From positions 1 to 61,185 of the forward strand of contig CAZLOB010000061.1 of the NCBI GenBank assembly GCA_964561135.1: 61,185 nt of DNA, in the 5' to 3' direction. The position numbers were made by a program, and so were the translations under genes. The notes beneath the pieces are model-generated. The model saw only the letters and a program-made list of their open reading frames with translations. It was not told the origin of the DNA and did no database searches. Below are positions 27,797-36,753 of the stretch, piece by piece (within the stretch, counting starts at the first letter, position 1; each line of letters starts with the position of its first letter). The DNA comes from JANXDG01 sp964561135 (GTDB lineage Bacteria; Elusimicrobiota; Endomicrobiia; DTEH01).

Positions 27797-29002
27797 TTAT
27801 TCGTTGTATAACGATTTAGCTAAACTTTGTATTCTATTTTCTTTTAAGAAATCTTGCCCTAAAATAATTAAGATATTTCGTTGTAGCACACTTGAACCAT
27901 GGTCAAAAACACTTGTGACATCGTTGATACATAATAAATTACACAAATTACTCACTAGTTTTTCATTTTGTGAATAATCTATTATTTTACTTTTATTTTG
28001 TAGTTTATGCCAATTTCCCCAACTTAAAACATCATAACCGTTTTGTCTAAGAAACATTGCAACTTGTTTTGCAAGTTTTGGATATTCAGTCGCATTGTAC
28101 ACTTTTAACACAACATGAATATTTTTTGATATCTTAAAATCATCGTTTATTAAATATTCAATTAAAGAATTTAGCTGGTCTTTATTAATCTCAAGATATC
28201 TTCTAAAAGAATTTCCTGACAAAGTTGAAAACCTAATATTTGTATGTTTTAGATTTTTTATTTCTATTGTCAAGTTTAGTATTTCCCAAAATGACATATT
28301 TGTTATAAAACATTTATTAAAATAGTAAATAGCAATTGGAAGCTTATAAAAAAATAATGGGTTAAACAATTTATTTAATAAACTTTTGATAAACACTTGT
28401 TGTCTTTTGATTCTACTAATGTCTGTTTCCTGGCCACGATAACGAACAAATTTTAATGCATCTTTACCATTCATATAATATGTTCCAGGTTCAAAATGTA
28501 TATGTAGATTTCCTGCATAATCGTCGTAATGCATTGGTTCTTCAACAAAAATTTTTATTTTACCAATTACATCTATTAATTTTTCAAAGTTCTGATAATC
28601 AACAACAAAAAAATATGGTATCTCAATTTTAGTAGAACTTGATAAAAATAGTTTTTCCTCAATAATTGTTTTAAATTCTTTAGCAGCAAGTTTTTTACTT
28701 TTTGTTCTAGCATAAAAAAAAGCATAAATCTCAGCAAGTTTTTTAAATTTTGTAAAATCAACATCAACATAAGCATCTCTTGGAATAGAAACAATGTTTA
28801 AAACTTGTTGTTTAGGAGAATAACTGACAAAAATTATTGTATCAGAATGCATTGTATGGTCAACATAATCAACTCCTAACAAAAGAAAATTTATCCGTTT
28901 TTGTTTAATGATGTTTGTAATAAGTACACTTTTAGAACTTAACCATGCAAGATATAAAATCAAAAGAATACACAATATCAAAATGATATGTCTTATTTTC
29001 AT
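27797..29002 (-). CDS. LytR-CpsA-Psr (LCP) family protein with LytR_C domain
   Basis: 401 residues: N-terminal membrane span (about 4-22), LCP domain with INFLLLGVD, DTIIFVSYSPKQQVLNIVSIPRD and RYRGQETDISRIKRQQVF (the conserved Arg/Asp residues), then a LytR_C domain near 295-345 (VVLKVYNATEYPKLAKQV). LCP enzymes transfer lipid-linked glycopolymers onto peptidoglycan in Gram-positives; in this apparently diderm cell the acceptor is unknown. A WecA/TagO-type transferase three genes upstream could supply the lipid-linked precursor. ATGA overlap with nadD. Confidence 0.85.
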   Translation of the reverse strand: MKIRHIILILCILLILYLAWLSSKSVLITNIIKQKRINFLLLGVDYVDHTMHSDTIIFVSYSPKQQVLNIVSIPRDAYVDVDFTKFKKLAEIYAFFYARTKSKKLAAKEFKTIIEEKLFLSSSTKIEIPYFFVVDYQNFEKLIDVIGKIKIFVEEPMHYDDYAGNLHIHFEPGTYYMNGKDALKFVRYRGQETDISRIKRQQVFIKSLLNKLFNPLFFYKLPIAIYYFNKCFITNMSFWEILNLTIEIKNLKHTNIRFSTLSGNSFRRYLEINKDQLNSLIEYLINDDFKISKNIHVVLKVYNATEYPKLAKQVAMFLRQNGYDVLSWGNWHKLQNKSKIIDYSQNEKLVSNLCNLLCINDVTSVFDHGSSVLQRNILIILGQDFLKENRIQSLAKSLYNE

Positions 29003-29589
29003 TGTTTATACAACTTGTGTTTTAAAATATATTTCTCAACTTGTTCTGGCACAAGATATTTTATTGGCAACAAATTTTTAACACGGTCTCTAATTTCGCT
29101 TGATGAAATTTCTATAATTGGAGAATCAAAAAAAATAATTTTTTTTAAAACTTCTTTTGGTAAATTATCAAGAGCGTATTGGTTTATTTTACGCTTTCCT
29201 ACAAGAAACTTAATTTTTTTAACAATTTCTTGCCATTTTTCCCATGTTGGCAAAGAAACTAACGAATCTAAACCAATCAAAAAATATAAGTCATAATTTT
29301 TATATCTTTCCTTAAAATAATCAATTGTAATGTATGTGTAAGAGACACCTTTTCGTTTTATCTCAAAATCAGAGAGTACAAAATTTTTACAATTTTTAAT
29401 TGCTAGTTTCACCATGTTATATCTATGTTTATAGTATGTAGGAGTGTAATTAAGTTTATGTGGCGGTTTATACGACGGAATAAAAATCACTTTTTTAGCA
29501 TCAATAAACTCTTTTGCATACTCTGCAAGAATAAGATGACCTAAATGTATTGGATCAAAAGTACCACCGAACAAAATTATTTTTTTCAT
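28999..29589 (-). CDS. nadD: Nicotinate-nucleotide adenylyltransferase
   Basis: 196 residues; adenylates nicotinate mononucleotide to deamido-NAD. GGTFDPIHLGHLILAE carries the nucleotidyltransferase HxGH motif, FIPSYKPPHK follows, and ISSSEIRDRVK is the C-terminal ISSTxIR signature. Directly downstream of proA (three-base gap), an order common in bacteria as proA-nadD; here rsfS does not follow and an LCP gene takes its place. Confidence 0.95.
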   Translation of the reverse strand: MKKIILFGGTFDPIHLGHLILAEYAKEFIDAKKVIFIPSYKPPHKLNYTPTYYKHRYNMVKLAIKNCKNFVLSDFEIKRKGVSYTYITIDYFKERYKNYDLYFLIGLDSLVSLPTWEKWQEIVKKIKFLVGKRKINQYALDNLPKEVLKKIIFFDSPIIEISSSEIRDRVKNLLPIKYLVPEQVEKYILKHKLYKQ

Positions 29590-29592
29590 AAC

Positions 29593-30888
29593 CTATTCTC
29601 TTATAGCACCGTCACCTTCAACTATATATTTTGTTGTTACAAGTTCGTTTAATCCCATAGTACCGCGTGCATGTAACTTTGATGTAGAAATACCAATCTC
29701 AGTACCAAAACCAAATACACCACCATCATGTAACCTTGTAGACGAATTTATAAATACAGCTGCGGAATCAACTTCCTGTTCAAACTTAATTTGAGCAGAT
29801 TTGTTTTTAGTAATTATTGCATCAGAATGATGTGAACCATAATGATTTATATGTTGTATTGCTTCTTCAATATTATCTACAATTTTTATTGACAGAATAT
29901 AATCTAGATATTCTGTATACCAATCAATTTCTTTTGCTTGTTTTACTTTTATACCATGTTTTTTTAAAAGATTTACTGTTTTTTTACATCCTCTAAGTTC
30001 AACATTATGCTCAATATACATTTTTGCCATTTTTGGCAAAAATTCTTCTGCAATATCTTTATGAACCAAAAGTGTTTCCATTGCGTTACAAACTGATGGC
30101 CTTTGCACTTTAGCATTAAAACACACTTTTATTGCTATATCAACATCAGCATCTTTGTCAACATAAGTATGACAAACCCCACTTCCATGAGACAACACAG
30201 GGATTTTTGACTTAGATTTTATTGTTTCAATCATTTTTTCACTTCCACGAGGAATAATTAAGTCAATGTATTTATCTAATTGCAAAATTTTATACAATAA
30301 ATCATAAGATGGGTCATCAATAAATAAAACAATATCCTTACTAAAACTTAAATTAAATTTTTGCCATGTATCATCAACTGCAAGTTTTATTAATTTAACT
30401 AAAAACTTATTTGTGTTTATTGTTTCTGACCCACCACGAAGAATAACACAATTGCCTGATTTCAAACATAAAACAGTCGCATCAATAGTGACATTTGGTC
30501 TTGATTCGTAAATCATAAATATAACGCCTAAAGGTACAGCTACTTTTTTTACTGTAAACTTATTTTTTTTAACTTCGCGTTCCCAACAAGAAACAACTTT
30601 GTTTATTGGCGAAGCTAAAGAAAGAACAGTATCAATTCCTGTTAGCATTTCTTCAAAACGTTTCTGATTCAAAGTTAACCTATCAATTAATGCTTTTGAT
30701 AACTTTTTTTCTTCTGCTAAAGCTATATCTTTTTTATTGACAGCAAAAATTTCTTCTTTATACATAACTAACTTTTCTTTAATACCTCTAAGCATCTCGT
30801 TTAATATTTCTTCAGACAAACTTCCAAATTTGTACGATGTGTTTTTAACATTTTGTATTTTTTTTATCCAGAAAGAAAACTTTTTCAT
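29593..30888 (-). CDS. proA: Gamma-glutamyl phosphate reductase
   Basis: 431 residues; NADPH-dependent reduction of glutamyl-5-phosphate to glutamate-5-semialdehyde in proline synthesis. Catalytic Cys in VQRPSVCNAMETLLVH, nucleotide region AVPLGVIFMIYESRPNVT, and the end VFGFGTEIGISTSKLHARGTMG match ProA closely. The usual partner proB (glutamate 5-kinase) is not in the window. Confidence 0.96.
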   Translation of the reverse strand: MKKFSFWIKKIQNVKNTSYKFGSLSEEILNEMLRGIKEKLVMYKEEIFAVNKKDIALAEEKKLSKALIDRLTLNQKRFEEMLTGIDTVLSLASPINKVVSCWEREVKKNKFTVKKVAVPLGVIFMIYESRPNVTIDATVLCLKSGNCVILRGGSETINTNKFLVKLIKLAVDDTWQKFNLSFSKDIVLFIDDPSYDLLYKILQLDKYIDLIIPRGSEKMIETIKSKSKIPVLSHGSGVCHTYVDKDADVDIAIKVCFNAKVQRPSVCNAMETLLVHKDIAEEFLPKMAKMYIEHNVELRGCKKTVNLLKKHGIKVKQAKEIDWYTEYLDYILSIKIVDNIEEAIQHINHYGSHHSDAIITKNKSAQIKFEQEVDSAAVFINSSTRLHDGGVFGFGTEIGISTSKLHARGTMGLNELVTTKYIVEGDGAIRE

Positions 30889-30909
30889 AATATTCCCCCT
30901 TTAAACTAT

Positions 30910-31953
30910 TTATCTTCGCAAAGCTGCTAATGTTACCGCTATTATTGAAAGAAAAAGTGTGATAACATAAAAAAATAAAACAACTTCGCGTTCACTCCAA
31001 CCTGAAGATAACAAAAGATGGTGTATATGATGTTTATCAGGAGTTGCGATACTGACTCCTTTTTTTATTCGTCTTGTGATTGCTGCTGCTACATCTACAA
31101 ACGGTATCCCCACTACAATAATTGGTAAAATAAAAGATATTAACGCTCCTGTTTTTAAGATACCAACTGCTGTTATACAACCGATTAGTAACCCTAACCA
31201 TAACGCACCTGTGTCACCCATTAAAAGTTTTGCCGGATAAAAGTTATAGATTAAAAATCCTGCAACTGAACCACATAAAAGTAAACTTAATATAGCAGAC
31301 AAAACTAGTTGTCCTGATATTATTTGTGAAGATACTTGTTTTTGTAATATTGAAATTATAAAAAATGTGAAACTTGAAATAAAAACGATTCCTCCAGCAA
31401 GACCGTCTACACCGTCAGCAAGGTTTACTATGTTCATAAATCCACATAACCATAAAATTGTTATTATCTGACTTATAATTCGTGGAAATATAATTGGTTT
31501 ATCAACAAAAGGTAAATTAACACTTAAAATCCGTACACCATAGTCCATCACACAATACGCAACTATTACTTGAACCAAAAATTTTACAATTGCAGGAACA
31601 CCAACCTTGTCATCTATTGTACCAAGTATTATAATTAAAATTGAACCAAAAAATATTCCTAACAATTGTTTCCCTAAAACAACAGTTTCTTGGTATTCAT
31701 CCCAAGAAAGTGTATATTTGTAACTAAGAATTTTTTTTATTTCTGGAAATAGATGCATAATTACAAACAAAGAAATAAAAAATGATAAAGCTATCCCAAA
31801 CCCTGCCCAACGAGTAAGTTTTCTAAATTTTAATTTTCGTTTAGATGGTCGATCATAAATATTAAATTTTTTTGCAAGAAAATTTGAGAACGGAACTAAA
31901 AAAATTGAAAATAAAAATGGTAAGAATAGACAAAAAAAATACACTTTTACCAT
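30910..31953 (-). CDS. WecA/TagO-type polyprenyl-phosphate sugar-1-phosphate transferase
   Basis: 347 residues, about 10-11 membrane spans, MraY/WecA superfamily. Catalytic Asp motifs NLADGVDGLAGG and LLMGDTGALWLG, and the cytoplasmic histidine motif TPDKHHIHHLLL, which is typical of WecA/TagO (GlcNAc-1-phosphate transferases) and not of MraY. It would start a lipid-linked surface polysaccharide on undecaprenyl phosphate. Located between glyA and proA in the same operon as the LCP gene. Confidence 0.9.
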   Translation of the reverse strand: MVKVYFFCLFLPFLFSIFLVPFSNFLAKKFNIYDRPSKRKLKFRKLTRWAGFGIALSFFISLFVIMHLFPEIKKILSYKYTLSWDEYQETVVLGKQLLGIFFGSILIIILGTIDDKVGVPAIVKFLVQVIVAYCVMDYGVRILSVNLPFVDKPIIFPRIISQIITILWLCGFMNIVNLADGVDGLAGGIVFISSFTFFIISILQKQVSSQIISGQLVLSAILSLLLCGSVAGFLIYNFYPAKLLMGDTGALWLGLLIGCITAVGILKTGALISFILPIIVVGIPFVDVAAAITRRIKKGVSIATPDKHHIHHLLLSSGWSEREVVLFFYVITLFLSIIAVTLAALRR

Positions 31954-31957
31954 AACA

Positions 31958-33205
31958 TCAGCAATCTAATTGTGGATATAACGGAAATTTTTCTAACAAC
32001 ATTTTTACTTTATTTTTAACATATGTAACGACATTTTTACTACCTCGAGATTTCAACACTTTGTCTATTAAATCCGCAATTATCAACATTTCTTTTTCGC
32101 CCATACCACGAGTTGTAACTGCTGGTGTACCTATACGAATGCCGGAAGTTTCAGCAGGTCCTAATGGGTCATAAGGGATTGAATTTTTGTTAACTGTGAT
32201 TCCGGCAGTTTCTAAAATATTTTGTGCTTCCAACCCAGTGATTTTTAATGGCCGTAAATCAACAACAAACATATGACAATCTGTTCCATTAGAAACTATT
32301 TTATAACCCTTTTTTGCCAAGGCTGAAGCTAAAGCACGTGCATTAGCTAGAACTTTTGCCTGGTATAACTTAAACTCGTCTGACATAGCTTCTTTAAATG
32401 CGACAGCTTTTGCTGCTATAGTATGCATCATAGGGCCACCTTGTATCCCAGGAAAAACTGTTTTATCTATTAAATTAGCATACTTTTTTTTACATAAAAT
32501 CACAGCACCACGAGGACCACGCATTGTTTTGTGAGTAGTGAAAGTAACAAAATCTGCATAGGGAACCGGTGATGGATACACACCTGCTGCTATAAGTCCT
32601 GCGTAATGAGCAATATCTGCCAAAAAATACGCGTTTATTTCGTCACAAATTTCTCTAAATTTTTTCCAATCAATTATACGTGAATATGACGATGAACCTG
32701 CAACTATAAGTTTTGGTTTATGTTTCAATGCAAGTTTTCTGACTTCTCTATAATCAATAAGTTGATCTGATTTACGGACATTAATAGGTATAACTTTATA
32801 ATACTTACCTGAAAAACTTGTTGGATGACCATGAGACAAATGTCCACCATGGGATAAATGCATACCCATTATAGTATCGCCAGGGTTCAACACAGCAAAA
32901 TATACAGCCATGTTCGCTTGAGTACCACTATGTGGTTGAACATTTGCATGTTCAGCACCAAAAAGAAGTTTCACTCGTTCAATAGCTAAAGTTTCAACAG
33001 CATCCATATACTGACACCCACCATAATATCTTTTCAAAGGGTATCCCTCAGCATATTTGTTGCCCATAATAGACCCTTGCGCTTCTAAGACAGCTAACGA
33101 TGGAAAATTTTCCGAAGCAATAAGTTCTAAACAACTTCTTTGTCTTTCAAGTTCTTGTTTTATACATTCATAAATTTCAATATCTACTTTTTTAAGATTC
33201 TTCAT
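31958..33205 (-). CDS. glyA: Serine hydroxymethyltransferase
   Basis: 415 residues; PLP enzyme interconverting serine and glycine with tetrahydrofolate. SENFPSLAVLEAQGS, NKYAEGYPLKRYYGGC, the PLP lysine in TFTTHKTMRGPRGAVI and TCC-like NGTDCHMFVVDLRP are all standard. Normal length. RBS AAAGGAGAG lies seven bases before the ATG. Only a four-base gap to the wecA-type gene. Confidence 0.97.
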   Translation of the reverse strand: MKNLKKVDIEIYECIKQELERQRSCLELIASENFPSLAVLEAQGSIMGNKYAEGYPLKRYYGGCQYMDAVETLAIERVKLLFGAEHANVQPHSGTQANMAVYFAVLNPGDTIMGMHLSHGGHLSHGHPTSFSGKYYKVIPINVRKSDQLIDYREVRKLALKHKPKLIVAGSSSYSRIIDWKKFREICDEINAYFLADIAHYAGLIAAGVYPSPVPYADFVTFTTHKTMRGPRGAVILCKKKYANLIDKTVFPGIQGGPMMHTIAAKAVAFKEAMSDEFKLYQAKVLANARALASALAKKGYKIVSNGTDCHMFVVDLRPLKITGLEAQNILETAGITVNKNSIPYDPLGPAETSGIRIGTPAVTTRGMGEKEMLIIADLIDKVLKSRGSKNVVTYVKNKVKMLLEKFPLYPQLDC

Positions 33206-33224
33206 TCTTCTCTCCTTTCAAGAC

Positions 33225-34391
33225 CTAATCAACATTAACAGTTTTATATGGAAGTTTCACAACTTTCTTTAATTTTTCACTAACAAAAAAAATCCAGTTT
33301 TTATCTATCGCAAATGAGACAAATTTTATTTGTTGTGGATCAAAAAATTTGTTAAGCAAAATATGAAGATATTTTTTTTGATTTATATTTATTATCTTAT
33401 GTATATTATTTTTGTCGTCTAACAAAAACACGTTTTTATTATAAACATACACATCGATAGGAAGAAACTCTGTTATTGTAAAAGAGGAAACAAAGACAAA
33501 GTTATTGTTTTTCAGAGTATAAAGAAACAATGTATTTTTGTTATCTAAAACATACAACTCATTGTTATCAGTAAGGTGAAGTGCTAATACAGTTTTTTCA
33601 CCTAACAAAGTTAATGTAGATATAACAACTGAAAAATCTGGATAACGGAACAACTTAACACTATTTGAAAATATTGAAGATGCAACAAAATAGTTGTTAT
33701 TGTTCAAACTTACAGCATTAAATTGTTCGTCGGCAACATACATTTTAACAAGCTGAGTAGTATCTGAATCGAATTCTAATATATTTCTTATTGTCCAATC
33801 AGTTATGATAATTTTGTCTTTTAAAAGTGTAATATCTGATGGTGATATATATTTTAAACTAATTTCATTATATAGAGGTTTCGTTATTGCCAAGATATTA
33901 TATACTTTTGGTAAAAAAAAGAATAAAATTAATACAACCGCTATTAAACAAAAAAATTTTGTAAAAAATAAAAACTTGCTTTTTAACAAGTCTGCCCTAC
34001 ATAATTTATACTCTTCATCCCAAAATTCTTCTTTTGAAAGAGAAAACCATAACAAGTTTTCTATAGTAGAAATAATTTCTGTTTCTGGTTGATGATTAAG
34101 ATTAAGTATTGTAAGATTTAACTCTAAAAATTTTTCTAAAACCTTTGGCTGAACAAAATGTCCAATAATACATATAGGGATAAACTTAAAATGTTCCGCT
34201 GTATATTTTACATATTTCAATTTTGTGTTTTCATCAAAAAGAATAAGTTGTGGTTTGTAATCAATTATTATTTCATAAATCTTTTTAGTTGACACCAATG
34301 AAACAGATTTAATTTGATATTCAGACAACAACTTTTGTGGGAATTCAATTTGTTCTTTTTTAGAAAAAATAAACAATATTTTTTTGTTCAT
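33225..34391 (-). CDS. Receiver-like domain / membrane span / beta-propeller protein, function unknown
   Basis: 388 residues with an unusual order. Residues 1-125 look like a response-regulator receiver fold: alternating strands, KPQLILFDENTK with Asp53 at the usual phosphoacceptor place, and ICIIGHF as a later strand. One strong membrane span at about 140-162 follows. Residues ~180-385 are repeated beta-strand units of 35-45 residues (for example DITLLKDKIIITDWTIRNIL, LTDNNELYVLDNKN, YNKNVFLLDDKNNIHKI) suggesting an NHL/propeller-type sensor outside the membrane. I recognise no named family. It follows the coiled-coil gene (3-base gap). Confidence 0.6.
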   Translation of the reverse strand: MNKKILFIFSKKEQIEFPQKLLSEYQIKSVSLVSTKKIYEIIIDYKPQLILFDENTKLKYVKYTAEHFKFIPICIIGHFVQPKVLEKFLELNLTILNLNHQPETEIISTIENLLWFSLSKEEFWDEEYKLCRADLLKSKFLFFTKFFCLIAVVLILFFFLPKVYNILAITKPLYNEISLKYISPSDITLLKDKIIITDWTIRNILEFDSDTTQLVKMYVADEQFNAVSLNNNNYFVASSIFSNSVKLFRYPDFSVVISTLTLLGEKTVLALHLTDNNELYVLDNKNTLFLYTLKNNNFVFVSSFTITEFLPIDVYVYNKNVFLLDDKNNIHKIININQKKYLHILLNKFFDPQQIKFVSFAIDKNWIFFVSEKLKKVVKLPYKTVNVD

Positions 34392-34394
34392 TAG

Positions 34395-35357
34395 CTATAA
34401 AGAAAACTCAAGAATGGTTTTAACTATTTCATCTAAAATACTTAAAATTCTTTGTACTGTATTTAAAATAAGTTCGTTATGAAACTTAATAGACCTTTTC
34501 AACCATTTATATTTTGTAACAAAATTTGCTGCACCTATTATAATACCACACAAACTTCTTATTTCATTAATATAACTTTTCACATTTTGTGCTATTTGCA
34601 CAACTAATTGTTTTTTATCTTGGATATTTTGTTGGACAAGTTCATCAAGTTTTTGTTTCAAGTTTGCATTTTCATTCATTATTATCTGTTTTTCTTGTTT
34701 AATTTTTTCAACAAGATTTTTCATTTCAGCAAGTTCTTTTTCAACAGCTTCTTTTTGGCTAACATATTTAGATATTTCTTCTTTTGCAAAAGATACAATT
34801 TCGTCTATTTCTTTTTCAAAACGATTGGTTTCTTCAAGTAGTTGTTTCTGAACTTCTAACAACGAATTAAATTGTCTATTGTAATAAATCAAAAGTTCTT
34901 GTTTTTGTTGATCAAACTCTTGTTTTAAACGAACCATTTCTTGCTCAACAACTTTTTTATCAAACTCAAGACCTTGTATTTGTTGTTGCCATACGAGTTT
35001 TTCTTTCTCTTTTTCAAGTTCTAACTCCTTTCTTCTAAGTTCTTCATACTTATCTTTTAATCTTTCATATTCACCACGCTCAAGTTTTTCAATTTGTCTC
35101 TTTAAATCTTCAATTATTTGTTCCTGTTGTTGTAGTTTTAACATTATCTGTTTTTTTTCTTCTTCTTTTGTTTGCAACATTTTTTCATACAAAATTTTTT
35201 CTTCTTCCAATTTTTTTCTCCAATACGCGGATACTGACGGAGTTATTATATTGTGTACAATCTCGTCACTATCTCCGTAGTGTAGTTCAAGTTCTGAAAG
35301 TTCTTTTTCTATTTCATCCCAAGTATAAAATTTTTCTTCATCATTTTTATCTGTCAT
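34395..35357 (-). CDS. Long coiled-coil protein, function unknown
   Basis: 320 residues from the ATG at 35357 (GGAG nine bases upstream; an upstream in-frame start would add 15 residues). After an acidic N-terminus (about 1-35: DKNDEEKFYTWDEIEKELSE) nearly the whole of residues 45-255 is Glu/Lys/Gln/Leu-rich coiled coil, then a C-terminal helical region with a less charged end (SLCGIIIGAANFVTKYKWL). No family recognised. Possibly a scaffold partner for the receiver/propeller protein encoded next. Confidence 0.65.
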   Translation of the reverse strand: MTDKNDEEKFYTWDEIEKELSELELHYGDSDEIVHNIITPSVSAYWRKKLEEEKILYEKMLQTKEEEKKQIMLKLQQQEQIIEDLKRQIEKLERGEYERLKDKYEELRRKELELEKEKEKLVWQQQIQGLEFDKKVVEQEMVRLKQEFDQQKQELLIYYNRQFNSLLEVQKQLLEETNRFEKEIDEIVSFAKEEISKYVSQKEAVEKELAEMKNLVEKIKQEKQIIMNENANLKQKLDELVQQNIQDKKQLVVQIAQNVKSYINEIRSLCGIIIGAANFVTKYKWLKRSIKFHNELILNTVQRILSILDEIVKTILEFSL

Positions 35358-35430
35358 AGCATTGTACTCCTTTTTGAATTTATATTTAGAAATTAAATAC
35401 AAAACAAAAAACTAAAAAACAAGTTTTAAA

Positions 35431-36753
35431 CTACGGTTCCGGTATAATAAGGACTTCCCCAACAATAGGTACTCCTTTAATAATCTTGTCTTTGTTTGCT
35501 TCATAAATTTTTCTCCACAACTTTTTGTTTTTATAATACTTTTCTGCAAGAGAAACTAAAGTTTCCCCTTCTTTAACTTTGTGAGCGACAGGGAATTTAA
35601 TTGTTGGTTCTTCTCTGATATATACAAATTCTTTTTTAACAACTTTTTGTTCTACTACAACAACTTCAGCAGTTGTTGGTTTTAAAAGTTGTGTAGTTAA
35701 TTCAGGTAGGTAAGTAGAAGGTTTTACTTCATATGAAACTTGTGTAGGTCCAGTGGATACTTCAACTTTTTCAATAATTTTTTTAATACGTTTTTTCTTA
35801 GGTGTTACAACAACTTCTTCAATAATTTCTTGAGGTTGTTCATATTTTACAACTTTTCTTTTTTTAACAGTAGGTAGCGGTTGGAACGAAACTAAAAAAT
35901 AATGGTTTCCTGCAAAACCAGAAATTTCGCTTACTGGATATGACCAGATATATCTTATCCCGATTTTATTCGATATTAATCTGGTTTGAAAAGATAAATT
36001 TAATTCAGTTAAATTACCAACTTTTTGTACTCCAACTGTTGCATCACAACTTATATACTTTGTATAAAACAACTGTTGATTAAGTGTAATTTTACCTCCT
36101 ATGTCAGAAAATATATTATTTTCAACTTTTCTATGTTGATAAAGAACATCAAAATTAACCAAAGTTATACCGTATATATATCCCAGACTCATAATGAACT
36201 TTTGTGGAAGATGATATTTTATATCTTTGCCTAAGGTAGCGACTGAAATATTATCAATTGCAAACCCAAAATTTAAATTTTCAGAAATTTTAGTTGTTAT
36301 ACCAAAAGTAAAATCTTGTATCAATTGAGTTTTCTGTTGTGCTAAAGGATCATTAACATAGTATTCATCAAACTCGTATTTAAACTCGTATATTTTCACA
36401 TTCATTCCAAGAAACAATTTTTTAAAAGTCTTTATTCCAAAATTTAGTAGATAACAGTTTTCAGAATAAATACTATCAAGTACCAAACTTTGTATACCAC
36501 AGCCAAAAAATAATCTATCACCACTATAAACTAAAGAGACTACAGAGTTTGATAAGTTATTCTTAACTACATTTTTCAACAATATACCATACCCTGTTGT
36601 TAAAACAAATTTGTTTAATAAAGCAACATTTGCAGGATTCAAAAACATAACATTTGCTTCCTGCGGATAACTAGTATAAGTGTAACCTGCAATATCTATG
36701 CTGTACAATGATGCAGCAAATAATAGAAATGAAATTGTTATAAGTTTTTTCAT
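35431..36753 (-). CDS. PorV-like outer-membrane barrel fused to a LysM domain
   Basis: 440 residues: signal peptide (about 1-19), then amphipathic beta-strands typical of the PorV/UPF0164 barrel family to about 290 (YPQEANVMFLNPANVALL at the start, GFAIDNISVATLGKDIKYHLPQKFIMSLGY in the middle, seen here in parts), a basic Pro/Lys/Val-rich linker (about 295-390), and a C-terminal LysM domain (HKVKEGETLVSLAEKYY) that should bind peptidoglycan. PorV proteins act in type IX secretion as cargo-shuttle barrels. The gene directly follows the FN3 protein (TAGATG junction), hinting at joint work. Confidence 0.78.
   Translation of the reverse strand: MKKLITISFLLFAASLYSIDIAGYTYTSYPQEANVMFLNPANVALLNKFVLTTGYGILLKNVVKNNLSNSVVSLVYSGDRLFFGCGIQSLVLDSIYSENCYLLNFGIKTFKKLFLGMNVKIYEFKYEFDEYYVNDPLAQQKTQLIQDFTFGITTKISENLNFGFAIDNISVATLGKDIKYHLPQKFIMSLGYIYGITLVNFDVLYQHRKVENNIFSDIGGKITLNQQLFYTKYISCDATVGVQKVGNLTELNLSFQTRLISNKIGIRYIWSYPVSEISGFAGNHYFLVSFQPLPTVKKRKVVKYEQPQEIIEEVVVTPKKKRIKKIIEKVEVSTGPTQVSYEVKPSTYLPELTTQLLKPTTAEVVVVEQKVVKKEFVYIREEPTIKFPVAHKVKEGETLVSLAEKYYKNKKLWRKIYEANKDKIIKGVPIVGEVLIIPEP

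Noticed and set aside
33805..36234. Several plus-strand open frames opposite the minus-strand genes in this region
   Set aside because: Antisense shadows of low-complexity, AT-rich coding sequence; no motifs or ribosome-binding sites.
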